64,000 nt of DNA from Echinicola marina (GTDB taxonomy: Bacteria; Bacteroidota; Bacteroidia; Cytophagales; Cyclobacteriaceae), in the NCBI RefSeq assembly GCF_020463795.1, contig NZ_CP080025.1, forward strand, positions 4,709,501-4,773,500, read 5' to 3'. A model generated the notes under the pieces. It made no database searches, was not told the origin of the DNA, and was given only the letters and a program-made list of their open reading frames with translations. This document shows, piece by piece, positions 34,790-43,669 of the stretch. Made by a program: the position numbers and the translations under genes. Within the stretch, counting starts at the first letter, position 1, and every line of letters starts with the position of its first letter.

Positions 34790-35149
34790 ATGGAAGCCAG
34801 GAAACTTTCGATGAAATGGTTTGAACTATGGGAATCAGGAAACTTCATAGAGCTGCCCATAACAGAGGATTTTATCCATATTAGCCCATATGGTGTCATT
34901 GAAGGAAAAGATACCTATATAAACTTAATAGAGGCGAATAAAGATAAATTTCTTGGTCATCGATTTGAAATACATGACAGCCTTTACGGCAATGATAAAT
35001 CGTGTATACAATACACCGCTATTCAGGACAATTTTCGCTTAGAAGTTACGGAATGGCATTATTTTAAGCAGGGGCTGATCCATAAAATCAAGGCATATTA
35101 TAATATTCCTGGAGAAATCCGAGAAGACCGAAAATTAGAGGCCCTATAA
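34790..35149 (+). CDS. SnoaL/NTF2-like fold protein
   Basis: This 119-residue cytosolic protein has the cone-shaped NTF2-like pattern: MKWFELWESGNFIELPITEDFIHISPYGVIEGKDTY at the start, then strands IQYTAIQDNFRLEVTEWHYFKQGLIHKI. Such proteins bind or isomerise small molecules; no catalytic residues can be assigned. Its ATG is 24 bases beyond the end hairpin of IS element B, so the original promoter has probably been displaced and expression may depend on the element. Confidence 0.7.
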   Translation: MEARKLSMKWFELWESGNFIELPITEDFIHISPYGVIEGKDTYINLIEANKDKFLGHRFEIHDSLYGNDKSCIQYTAIQDNFRLEVTEWHYFKQGLIHKIKAYYNIPGEIREDRKLEAL

Positions 35150-35271
35150 TATTTTCGAAAAGCCTATAGCGCATAAATTCTTAACTAAGCTAAAAAAATA
35201 TAAGCTCGGAATATCTTTAATACACTGAAAAACAGCCTTCCAGGAATTTGTTCAAAATATATCCGACCCTA

Positions 35272-35318
35272 AAAACGAAGAAGGAATTTGAATAACTTTC
35301 AAATTCCTTCTTCGTTTT
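35272..35318. terminator. Bidirectional terminator between the NTF2-like gene and the SGNH hydrolase gene
   Basis: A 21-bp perfect stem (35272-35292 / 35298-35318) with a 5-nt loop has T-rich sequence outside it on both strands (TTTTCTTTTTT on plus). It lies 10 bases after the minus-strand SGNH stop and 122 bases after the plus-strand gene. Confidence 0.88.
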
Positions 35319-35328
35319 CTTTTTTGTT

Positions 35329-36417
35329 CTATTCTCCCAGAATATGACGCAACTTTTTCAAATAAGCTTCAGCATAACGCTGCATGCCTAAGTCAGTGGG
35401 GTGTGTTCCATCAACAAAATCATCATTCCCCAACCCTATTTCTTCATAAGTCATCAAATGCAAATTCTCAAAGCCTTGGGTCTTTAGCTTGTAAAAACTA
35501 TCCTCGGTCCAACTATTAAGATCTGTATAGGTCTTTTTTCTTACAGGATCGATCAAACCATCTGAATATCCTGCATGTTCTACCAACAAAACCGGTGTAT
35601 CAGGATGTTGCTCATTTAAGGTCTTGACAGCATCTTCGATCTTGGCCTTAACAACTTCCTCTGTAAAACCTCCTCCAGGTCCCAAATTTGGCAAACAGTC
35701 CAATACAAAAATCTTAGCATCAATGGTCTTGATATAGTCGATCAATTCCGGCTCCAACCTACCGTTTCCTGAAAAGGCCAAATTGATAATTGGCTCATCT
35801 AATTCTCTCCCAACGATATTTGTCCATGCCATTCCTGGGCGGGAGGCACATGCCCCTTGCGCTATAGAAGTTCCATAAACCACGACAGGTTTTTCTGTCC
35901 GTTTTGCCTTGAAACTGAATTGATCATTTGGTCCTACGCCAATCATCAAACTATCAACATGATTATATAAAGGAAGATAAAGCTGGTATTCCCTTCCATC
36001 CTCAGGACTTTCCGGAGTAATAAACTGATAACTTACCTCCTTCCCGAAACTATACTTTCCTCTGACCCAAATCCATTTACCAGTATCATCCTTTGTATAA
36101 AGGTCAAGACCGCTTACCCCTGTTGCAGGCATATGCGGCATTTGTAGATTACCACCTGGTTTATATTTTATCTTGATTTCTGCCGCATCAGATTGAAACC
36201 TCAACAATAAACCTGCTGAATGGCGAGACAATCCCCAAACAGGTTTCCTGACTTTTTCCTCTGCATCATCAGGTAATCGATTATATGCTATATTGTCAAA
36301 TCCCTGTCCCTCCAAAACTAATTCATGAGCCTGCAGAGGGTCATACCAGGTAAGTTCTTGGGCAAAACCTGACAAAAAACTGGCTAAAAGTAAAACTGGT
36401 ATTAAATAAATTTTCAT
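35329..36417 (-). CDS. Exported SGNH/GDSL-family hydrolase
   Basis: This 362-residue protein has a signal peptide (residues 1-19, ending FAQ). An N-terminal beta domain (about 25-165) of the SGNH_hydro_N type precedes the SGNH domain. The nucleophile is S184 in VVVYGTSIAQG, the Gly block is NLAFSGNGRLEPE, and the terminal dyad is D336/H339 in DGTHPTD. It would remove acetyl or other acyl groups from carbohydrates. It is the last gene of an operon with two sulfatases (14 bases after the nearer one), so it probably deacylates the same sulfated glycan. Confidence 0.88.
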   Translation of the reverse strand: MKIYLIPVLLLASFLSGFAQELTWYDPLQAHELVLEGQGFDNIAYNRLPDDAEEKVRKPVWGLSRHSAGLLLRFQSDAAEIKIKYKPGGNLQMPHMPATGVSGLDLYTKDDTGKWIWVRGKYSFGKEVSYQFITPESPEDGREYQLYLPLYNHVDSLMIGVGPNDQFSFKAKRTEKPVVVYGTSIAQGACASRPGMAWTNIVGRELDEPIINLAFSGNGRLEPELIDYIKTIDAKIFVLDCLPNLGPGGGFTEEVVKAKIEDAVKTLNEQHPDTPVLLVEHAGYSDGLIDPVRKKTYTDLNSWTEDSFYKLKTQGFENLHLMTYEEIGLGNDDFVDGTHPTDLGMQRYAEAYLKKLRHILGE

Positions 36418-36431
36418 GATTAGATAGGTAT

Positions 36432-37892
36432 TTATTTCATCACTTGCTCTTTTCTCTGAGCTTCAAAATCAGCATCATATTCAGAATTTTTCTCAGTTGG
36501 AACAGCTGCATTAGTAGATGCTCTCCATTCACGAAGCTTTAATAACAGCTCCTCCACCTTTTCATGATGGTCCTCAGCCAGATTATTTTGCTCAGTCAAG
36601 TCTTCCTCAAGATTGTATAGTTCCAAATCGCCATCCTCAAAATACTCGTGCAATTTCCATTTGCCTGACCTTATCACAGATCCTGGACGAGTCCTGAAAA
36701 GAGGGTCTTTTGACTGGTCATCCTTAGGAGAATAAGCTTCCAGATAAATAGGGAAATGCCAGAACAAATCTCTTTCTTTTAATTCCTCATTTTCAAATAA
36801 TAATGGACTCAAATCTTGACCATCCAAGTTCCTATTTACTTCCTCAGCATTGATCACTGCTTGTAAGGTTGGAAAGAAATCCATTTGCAAAACAGGTTCA
36901 TCTACCTTTTTACCGGCTTTGATCAATCCTGGATATTTAATTACCAAAGGCACCCTAATCCCCCCCTCGTAATATGATCCTTTACCAGCTCTCAGTGGAT
37001 ATTGATTGGAGGTTTTCCTAATGCCACCATTGTCTGAAGTGAAAATCACCATGGTATTTTCTTCAAGTCCTAAAGCGGAAAGGCTTTCCAAAAGACGCCC
37101 AACATTCTCATCCATCGAATAGACCATAGCAGCGTAAACAGCATTATCCTGCCCACCTGAACCTTTTTTGGCTTTGAACTTTTCGACCAACTCTAGTTTA
37201 CCCATCAAAGGACTATGAACAGTATAGAAAGGCAAATACAAAAAGAAAGGCCTATCCTGGTTGTCTTCCACGAATTTGATAGCTTCATCTGTCAGCCTAT
37301 CGGTAAGGTACTCCCCTTCATGGCCATCCTCAATATGCTCAATATTATATGGACTGAAATACCCGTCTTTGCCAGGATTTCCTCTGTGATTACCACCAAT
37401 ATTGACATCAAAGCCCATCGTGGTTGGATCCTCACTGACATGCCACTTACCAAAAGTACCAGTGGTATAGCCATTGGCATGAAACATCTCTCCTATCGTA
37501 AACAAAGAATCTGAAAGTGAATCAATATTTTTGGTAGGAATCAATTTTCGGGTTTTGGCATTTCCCCTATCCGAAGGACTTACCGTATAAACCCCATGCC
37601 TTGGACCATACTGGCCACTGATCATATTGGCCCTTGAAGGTGCACAGTTGGATGCTCCAGCATAAGCATTGGTAAAAACCATTCCCTCTTGGCTAAATTT
37701 ATCCAAATTTGGAGTCTCGTAGTAATCACTCCCCATAAAACCCAAGTCTTTCCAGCCCAAATCATCTACATTGATCAAGATGATATTTGGTCTTTTCTTA
37801 TCAGAGGACTTTGATTCTTTATCCGTACAGGCCCCGAAGGCCACATTGGCCAACGCGAGCATAAAGGAAAATAGTCTGGCTGTTTTAAGCAT
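36432..37892 (-). CDS. S1-family sulfatase (C-A-P-S-R), lipoprotein
   Basis: The protein has 486 residues from the ATG at 37892; the frame is open further upstream but that would run into the preceding gene. The signal peptide ends in FGAC (possible lipid Cys22). Metal-site Asp pair is NVDDLG at 41-46. The formylglycine Cys is C83 in SNCAPSRANMISGQ. FGKWHV and TSDNGG follow in order. It hydrolyses sulfate esters of a carbohydrate after Cys-to-formylglycine maturation, for which no anSME gene is present in the window. It is preceded by another sulfatase gene 25 bases upstream. Confidence 0.93.
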   Translation of the reverse strand: MLKTARLFSFMLALANVAFGACTDKESKSSDKKRPNIILINVDDLGWKDLGFMGSDYYETPNLDKFSQEGMVFTNAYAGASNCAPSRANMISGQYGPRHGVYTVSPSDRGNAKTRKLIPTKNIDSLSDSLFTIGEMFHANGYTTGTFGKWHVSEDPTTMGFDVNIGGNHRGNPGKDGYFSPYNIEHIEDGHEGEYLTDRLTDEAIKFVEDNQDRPFFLYLPFYTVHSPLMGKLELVEKFKAKKGSGGQDNAVYAAMVYSMDENVGRLLESLSALGLEENTMVIFTSDNGGIRKTSNQYPLRAGKGSYYEGGIRVPLVIKYPGLIKAGKKVDEPVLQMDFFPTLQAVINAEEVNRNLDGQDLSPLLFENEELKERDLFWHFPIYLEAYSPKDDQSKDPLFRTRPGSVIRSGKWKLHEYFEDGDLELYNLEEDLTEQNNLAEDHHEKVEELLLKLREWRASTNAAVPTEKNSEYDADFEAQRKEQVMK

Positions 37893-37917
37893 TAACGATA
37901 TTATTATAAAGACACTG

Positions 37918-39498
37918 TTAATTTTCAACAGAAGCCATTTCAAGCATTTTGTCAACGAACTTCCAGTTAGCAAATGCAGGAGAGGCATGTTCATTAGCAA
38001 CGATCTCATCCAATTGTTTTAAAATTTCCGGATGAGCAACTGCCACATCATTTTCTTCATTTCTATCTGCTTCCAAGTCGAATAGTTGCCATGGATTTTC
38101 AGGATTCTTTGCAAGATCTGTTTTTACACCTTTCCATTTCCCCATACGAATGGCCAGCTGTCCCCTTTTTTCAGGATATTCAAAGTACAAAAACTCATGG
38201 GACAGTTGCGCTGAATCATTTCCTAACAAAGTAGGTAAAAAAGATATTCCATCCGAATAAACAGGTACATTTGCCCCAGTTAATTCTCCCAAGGTTGCCA
38301 TTACATCATACTGGGCAGAAATATGGTCGGTAGTACTTCCTGCTTTAATTTTCCCGGGCCACCAAGCGATCATTGGCATCCTGATTCCTCCTTCATAAAC
38401 ATCCATTTTCAAGCCTCTCAAACCAGCTGTGCTTTCAAAGTATCCCGCATCTACCCCACCGTTAAAAGTTGGGCCATTGTCACTTGAAAAAATCACTATG
38501 GTATTTTCATCAAGTCCTAATTCACCCAGCAAAGTAAATATTTTCCCTACTTCCTGATCTAAATAACTGATCATAGCTGCATACGCGGACTTAGGAAACT
38601 CATGTGGCGCATAGCCCTGCTGTCCCAGATAGGGTTCTTCCTCAAATTTGCCCAAATAAGGTTTCAAAGCCTCATTCGGAACTTGCAATGAAACGTGAGG
38701 AATGGTATAAGGTAAGTAAAGGAAGAATTCCTCGTCTTTATTCTGACGAATAAAATGTTCTGCTTTTTCTGTCATCTTGTCCACGGCATATTCCTCTCCT
38801 ATATAAGCATCGAAAAAGCCTTCATCACCAAATTTCAAATCATTCTTTTTGAAATTCTCCAATGCTACTTGATTGCCTTTACTGCCTCGTGAAGAAGGAG
38901 TATGAACAAAAATATAGGGGTTGTTTAGGCTATCCCATTGGTCATTTTCCCATAAATGGGTAGGATAGAAATTATGTGCCTGACGCTGATCCAGAAAACC
39001 ATAAAAATAATCGAATCCCTGTTTATTGGGATGGCCCTCATTCCCGGTCATTCCCAATCCCCACTTGCCTATCCCAGCAGTCTTATAACCGGCATTTTGG
39101 AGCATTTCACCAATAGTCACCAGAGAATCTGGTATAGGCTGTTGTCCATTTTCCACCTCATCAGTAAAACTAGCTGGAAGTACTGGCTTATTGCCTCTGA
39201 TATATGAATGCCCTGTATGCATACCCGTCAATAGAGCACATCTAGCAGGAGCACAAACGGGAGAAGCTGTATAATGCTGATTGAACAACATCCCTTCTTG
39301 GGCCATTTTATCCAAATTAGGTGTCTTGATCTTATCCTGGCCATTGGGGCCTATCTCACCAAAACCAAGGTCATCTGCATAGATATAAATGATATTAGGT
39401 CGCTTCATATGACCCGCTTCCTTCTTTTTTGTTTTTTGACAAGAACTAAACCCCATCAGGATTGCAAACCCAAAAACAATATACAATATGTTTTTCAT
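37918..39498 (-). CDS. S1-family arylsulfatase (C-A-P-A-R), lipoprotein
   Basis: This 526-residue protein has lipobox FSSC (lipid Cys20). Asp pair is YADDLGFG at 40-47 and the formylglycine Cys is C82 in PVCAPARCALLTGMHTGH. GKWGLG, IPHVSLQ and SSDNGPTFNGG follow. The C-x-P-A-R variant and the long insert between residues 180 and 250 suggest an arylsulfatase A-like subfamily. It is the first gene of the downstream sulfatase operon; a terminator separates it from the next sulfatase upstream. Confidence 0.93.
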   Translation of the reverse strand: MKNILYIVFGFAILMGFSSCQKTKKKEAGHMKRPNIIYIYADDLGFGEIGPNGQDKIKTPNLDKMAQEGMLFNQHYTASPVCAPARCALLTGMHTGHSYIRGNKPVLPASFTDEVENGQQPIPDSLVTIGEMLQNAGYKTAGIGKWGLGMTGNEGHPNKQGFDYFYGFLDQRQAHNFYPTHLWENDQWDSLNNPYIFVHTPSSRGSKGNQVALENFKKNDLKFGDEGFFDAYIGEEYAVDKMTEKAEHFIRQNKDEEFFLYLPYTIPHVSLQVPNEALKPYLGKFEEEPYLGQQGYAPHEFPKSAYAAMISYLDQEVGKIFTLLGELGLDENTIVIFSSDNGPTFNGGVDAGYFESTAGLRGLKMDVYEGGIRMPMIAWWPGKIKAGSTTDHISAQYDVMATLGELTGANVPVYSDGISFLPTLLGNDSAQLSHEFLYFEYPEKRGQLAIRMGKWKGVKTDLAKNPENPWQLFDLEADRNEENDVAVAHPEILKQLDEIVANEHASPAFANWKFVDKMLEMASVEN

Positions 39499-39583
39499 TG
39501 AATTTATATTTTAATTCCTTTCTAAAAATACACATTTATATTCAATTTAAAACCAAAGCTTTCATTTCCTTACCTATGAAAAC

Positions 39584-39616
39584 AAAAAAAGTGCTATGTC
39601 TTCTCAAACATAGCAC
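39584..39616 (-). terminator. Terminator splitting the sulfatase cluster
   Basis: On the minus strand, a 9-bp perfect stem (GTGCTATGT / ACATAGCAC) with an 8-nt loop is followed by seven T residues, 24 bases after the stop of the third sulfatase. Confidence 0.85.
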
Positions 39617-39639
39617 CTTTTACTATTCATTATTGGATT

Positions 39640-41190
39640 TTATTTTTTATTTATGGTCGGATTACTGATGTCTTGATGAAAAATCTCTTCGGCCTCAGTA
39701 TCCTCATACTTCTTAATCGCTTCAAGTAATTTGGTCTTCATTTCTTTTTCTACTTCCTGATAAGCCTCCTCTCCTGATACATTGTTCATTTCTGAAGGGT
39801 CCTTTTCCAAATCAAATAATTCCCAAGATTCTACTTGATTATAATATCTGATGATCTTATATCGATCAGTTTTCACGCCAAAATGTGGAGAAACATTATG
39901 CTCTCCTACTTCATAATAATGATAATAAAGCACTTCCCTACCTTTTTCAACTTTACCAGTTAATACTGGCAGCATGGATTCCCCTTGGAGATCTTCTGGG
40001 ATAGCAAGACCTGCTGCATCCAATAAAGTAGGCGCAATATCCAGGTTCATGACCATAGCTTCAGATTTTGTACCAGGAGCTATTACTCCTGGATATTTCA
40101 TCATCATGGGAGTGCTAAAGGATTCTTCATACATAAATCGCTTATCAAACCATCCATGTTCTCCCAAATAAAACCCCTGATCTGAAGTATAAATAACAAT
40201 GGTGTTCTCCTCTAATCCATTTTCTTTCAAATAATCCAAGGTCCTACCGATGTTTCTATCCATGGACGCTGCAGTTGCCAAATAATCACGCATATATTGT
40301 TGGTATTTCCACTCTACCAACTCCTTCCCTGATAAATTACTCGCTTTAAGTTCCTCACGAATAGGTGCATAATGGTCAAAAAAAGCTTTCTTCTGCTCAT
40401 CGGTCATGCGTTTAACATTATTATCCCCTACTTCATCAGGAAACATTTTAAGATCATAGCCCATGATCATGGTTTTGTCAACAGACATGTCATTTTCCAT
40501 AGCAGCCAAGCGACCTTCATAATTATCGTAGAAATTATCAGGAATGGGGAAAGTCACATCACTATACATGTCCATGTCCTTCAGATCAGGCATCCAAGTC
40601 CTGTGTGTAGCCTTATGACCAATCACCACACAAAACGGCTTCTCTGGATCTCTACTATCCAACCAGTTTTCTGCGGCATCTTCTACAAGATCGCTTACAT
40701 ACCCTTCTTTTCTCACACGCTCCGCTTTACCTTTAACTATAAAGTCAGGGTTAAAATAGAATCCTTGACCAGGAAGAATTTCATAATAATCTAAACCTTG
40801 GGGATTTTCTCCCAAATGATACTTCCCGATCCATGCCGTTTGATAACCAGCAGCTTGCAAATGTTTCACAAATTGGTCCTGTCCTGGATTGAACTTACTA
40901 TCCGTGTTTCTTCTAAAACCGTTCACATGACTGTATTTACCTGTCAACAATACAGCACGGCTTGGTCCACATATAGAATTGGTCACATAGGCGTTATTAA
41001 AAAGAACACCTTCATCGGCAATTCTATCGATATTTGGGGTCTCTGTAATAGTACTGCCATAGGCACTTATGGCCTGTCGAGTATGGTCATCCGAAATAAT
41101 GATGACTATATTGGGCTGCTTTTGCTCTTTGGGCTTGGAACAAGAAAAAGCTGCGAGGGCAATAAATCCCCATATAATATTTCTAAACAT
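39640..41190 (-). CDS. S1-family sulfatase (C-G-P-S-R), lipoprotein
   Basis: This 516-residue protein has lipobox AFSC (lipid Cys17). Asp pair is IISDDHTRQA at 31-40 and the formylglycine Cys is C74 in SICGPSRAVLLTGKYSH. GKYHLG and TSDQGFYLGEHGWFDKR follow, a pattern seen in N-acetylglucosamine-6-sulfatase and heparan-type sulfatases. The C-terminal ferredoxin-like part ends with an acidic, low-complexity tail. It follows the fourth sulfatase by 12 bases, so they are co-transcribed, and ends at the terminator at 39584-39616. Confidence 0.93.
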   Translation of the reverse strand: MFRNIIWGFIALAAFSCSKPKEQKQPNIVIIISDDHTRQAISAYGSTITETPNIDRIADEGVLFNNAYVTNSICGPSRAVLLTGKYSHVNGFRRNTDSKFNPGQDQFVKHLQAAGYQTAWIGKYHLGENPQGLDYYEILPGQGFYFNPDFIVKGKAERVRKEGYVSDLVEDAAENWLDSRDPEKPFCVVIGHKATHRTWMPDLKDMDMYSDVTFPIPDNFYDNYEGRLAAMENDMSVDKTMIMGYDLKMFPDEVGDNNVKRMTDEQKKAFFDHYAPIREELKASNLSGKELVEWKYQQYMRDYLATAASMDRNIGRTLDYLKENGLEENTIVIYTSDQGFYLGEHGWFDKRFMYEESFSTPMMMKYPGVIAPGTKSEAMVMNLDIAPTLLDAAGLAIPEDLQGESMLPVLTGKVEKGREVLYYHYYEVGEHNVSPHFGVKTDRYKIIRYYNQVESWELFDLEKDPSEMNNVSGEEAYQEVEKEMKTKLLEAIKKYEDTEAEEIFHQDISNPTINKK

Positions 41191-41202
41191 GGAATAGTAA
41201 TT

Positions 41203-42654
41203 TTATTTATTTGCTGTATATTTTTTTCCTAAATCATTGTCTCTCACCTCTGCCAATTTTTCCTTCAACCTGTTCTTGAACATTTCTACTACCTTGGCAT
41301 ACTGAGGATTATGCGATAAGTTATTAAATTGCTGTGGGTCATTGACCATGTCAAATAGTTCCATTCCTCCTGCCCCATCTTCTTCATATTGTATAAATGC
41401 CCAATCCTTATTTCTCAAAAGGAACAAATGCTTCCCATTCCATTTGGACACTGAAAATGCCATGTCCCTCACTTCAAACTCAGGATCATCCAAAGTCTTC
41501 ACCAAACTTTTTCCCTGAATCGCATTCGGTAATTTTAGTCCTGCCAACTCAGCTACAGTGGGATACAAGTCAATCAATTCGGCAAAGGAATTGCTGACTG
41601 CAGGTTGCTTTCCAGGTACCTTGATAATCAAAGGCACCTTAGCCGATTCTTCATGAAGACTGACCTTCATCCAAAACTGATGTTCTCCCAGATGAAAACC
41701 ATGATCCGACGTGAAAATCACTATCGTATTATCGCTTAAGCCTTCCACTTCCAATGCTTCCAATATCTTACCCACCTGCGCATCCATATAAGAAACCGAC
41801 GCATAATAAGCGGCGATGGCCTTTTTCTCCTGATCTTCCGACATCCTTGCGTTTACACTAGTTACATAATTGATTCCATTGGCAGGAATATCATCCCAAT
41901 CCCCTGCCACTTTTGGTGGCAAAACCATTTCCTGATAGGGATAGGGCTCAAAATACTGCTTTGGAGCAACAAAAGGCACATGTGGCCTAACCAAACCAAC
42001 AGCCAGGAAAAATGGCTTGTCGCCTTTAGTTTTGATTAATTCTATGACCTTTTCAGCTGTTCTTCCATCAGAATGTGCCAGGTCATCGCCTTCCGCCTTC
42101 ACGATGGTCATTACATTCCCTCCTTTCCTAGGAAGTTTACCAAAAGGATTTCCTTGTACCAACTCAGCCTCTCCCTCTGCCTTCCATTCCGGACCTTGGC
42201 TATTGTATCTTTCTGTCCAAGATGCTTCATCGTCGGCGCCATTAGAACCTGTCTCTATATCAATAGGAACTCCCATATGGAATATTTTACTCACCCTGGC
42301 AGTGTAGTAACCTTTGTTCTTAAAAAGCTGAGACCAGGTGACTTTGTCCTCGCCAATATTCTCTCTACCACTGGTATAACCAAAAGTCTCTGTCGCATGT
42401 GGATAATAACCAGACATAAAAGAAGCCCTAGATGGACCACAAATCGGAAACTGACAATAAGCCATGTCATACTGCATTCCCTCAGCAGCTAGTTTATCAA
42501 TATTGGGCGTTATTTTCAAAGGATTGCCATAGGTAGAAACTGCATTCGCCGTCAAATCGTCGGCTATGATAAACAAGACATTGGGTTTTTCCTTTTTTTG
42601 TGCAAAAGCAAAGAGAGCATTTACACACATGAGAGCTGTGATCAGGTATTTCAA
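41203..42654 (-). CDS. S1-family sulfatase, iduronate-2-sulfatase-like
   Basis: This 483-residue protein has a Sec signal peptide (ending AFAQ, residue 19) rather than a lipobox, unlike the other three sulfatases. Asp pair is IADDLT at 30-35 and the formylglycine Cys is C72 in PICGPSRASFMSGYYPH. VRPHVPFVAPKQYF and TSDHGFHLGEHQFWMK are typical of the iduronate-2-sulfatase-like subfamily. It is the promoter-proximal gene of the upstream sulfatase operon. The glycan substrate is not known. Confidence 0.93.
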   Translation of the reverse strand: MKYLITALMCVNALFAFAQKKEKPNVLFIIADDLTANAVSTYGNPLKITPNIDKLAAEGMQYDMAYCQFPICGPSRASFMSGYYPHATETFGYTSGRENIGEDKVTWSQLFKNKGYYTARVSKIFHMGVPIDIETGSNGADDEASWTERYNSQGPEWKAEGEAELVQGNPFGKLPRKGGNVMTIVKAEGDDLAHSDGRTAEKVIELIKTKGDKPFFLAVGLVRPHVPFVAPKQYFEPYPYQEMVLPPKVAGDWDDIPANGINYVTSVNARMSEDQEKKAIAAYYASVSYMDAQVGKILEALEVEGLSDNTIVIFTSDHGFHLGEHQFWMKVSLHEESAKVPLIIKVPGKQPAVSNSFAELIDLYPTVAELAGLKLPNAIQGKSLVKTLDDPEFEVRDMAFSVSKWNGKHLFLLRNKDWAFIQYEEDGAGGMELFDMVNDPQQFNNLSHNPQYAKVVEMFKNRLKEKLAEVRDNDLGKKYTANK

Positions 42655-42959
42655 TAGCTTACTTTTTTAAAGTGATGATTTAAAACTAAATAATTCAAAA
42701 GCTAAAATTTTATTTTTACTTCATAAAATTTCACCCCTACACCTAAAAACAAATTTAAAAAAACTAACGACAACTTTACCATAATTTTAAACCAATAAAA
42801 CTGCTAATGGCAATTTTTTTATTAAACTATAAAATATTATCGATCCATTGCTATCCGTTAAATAATTTAAAAGACAGTTAACCGATCCTATTTCATATTG
42901 CAATCGAAAATAATTACATTTTGAATGTATCTTCTTTAACCCAATAAAAACTAAAAATT
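42655..42959. other. Divergent intergenic region, 305 bases
   Basis: This very AT-rich stretch separates the divergent sulfatase operon and pfpI-like gene and must contain both promoters. For the plus strand, TTTG near 42920 is followed by TATCTTCT, a partial match to the -7 element, but with wrong spacing. No gene or strong structure is seen. Confidence 0.45.
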
Positions 42960-43541
42960 ATGACGAAGAAAATATTAATGCTTGTCGGTGATTATGTGGA
43001 AGATTATGAAGCTATGGTTCCCTTTCAAGCCATGCTATCTGTAGGCCTGGAAGTGGATACCATAGGGCCCGAAAGAAACCAAGGAGAAACAGTTCCTACT
43101 GCCATCCATGATTTTGTGGGAGACCAAACCTATAAGGAAACACCGGGTCACCGTTTTGCCATCACCAAAGACTTTGATCAGGTAGACCCTGCTGATTATG
43201 ACGGACTATATATTGCCGGCGGAAGGGCTCCGGAATATACACGATTGAATAAAAAAGTCCTTGAAATCACCAGGCATTTTTTTGACGCCGACAAACCAGT
43301 CGCTGCCATTTGCCATGGGATTCAAATCTTAACTGCGGCAAGAGTACTAAAGAACAGGACACTTACAGCCTATATAGCTATAGGACCTGATATTGAATTG
43401 GCCGGAGGCACTTGGAAAAACATTCCTGCAGACCAAGCTATTACTGATGGTAACCTGACCACCAGCCCAGCTTGGCCCGGTCACCCCGCTATCCTAAAGG
43501 AATTCTATAAATTATTGGGAATACAAATTTCGCATTCATAA
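42960..43541 (+). CDS. DJ-1/PfpI family protein
   Basis: This 193-residue cytosolic protein has the nucleophile elbow AAICHG with C118-H119 and the acidic loop VEDYEAM (E14/E17) that tunes the cysteine. YIAGGRAPEY near 85 is the conserved loop. The family includes glyoxalases/deglycases, amidase-like proteins and proteases; this sequence does not allow a choice. It is divergent from the sulfatase operon and appears to be a single-gene unit. Confidence 0.9.
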   Translation: MTKKILMLVGDYVEDYEAMVPFQAMLSVGLEVDTIGPERNQGETVPTAIHDFVGDQTYKETPGHRFAITKDFDQVDPADYDGLYIAGGRAPEYTRLNKKVLEITRHFFDADKPVAAICHGIQILTAARVLKNRTLTAYIAIGPDIELAGGTWKNIPADQAITDGNLTTSPAWPGHPAILKEFYKLLGIQISHS

Positions 43542-43566
43542 TCATTTATTTCTACCCTGAATCTAT

Positions 43567-43590
43567 AGGCCCTGACAATTGTTTGGGCCT
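43567..43590 (+). terminator. Possible weak terminator after the pfpI-like gene
   Basis: AGGCCC/GGGCCT (6 bp) with a 12-nt loop is followed by TTATCCTTTT, 25 bases after the stop. The stem is short and the T-tract interrupted. Confidence 0.35.
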
Positions 43591-43669
43591 TATCCTTTTA
43601 TAAGTAGTGACTAGTGAATTTTAAACAATCGTCCCTTTTATTGGTCTTATCTTATAAAAACACCATGCA

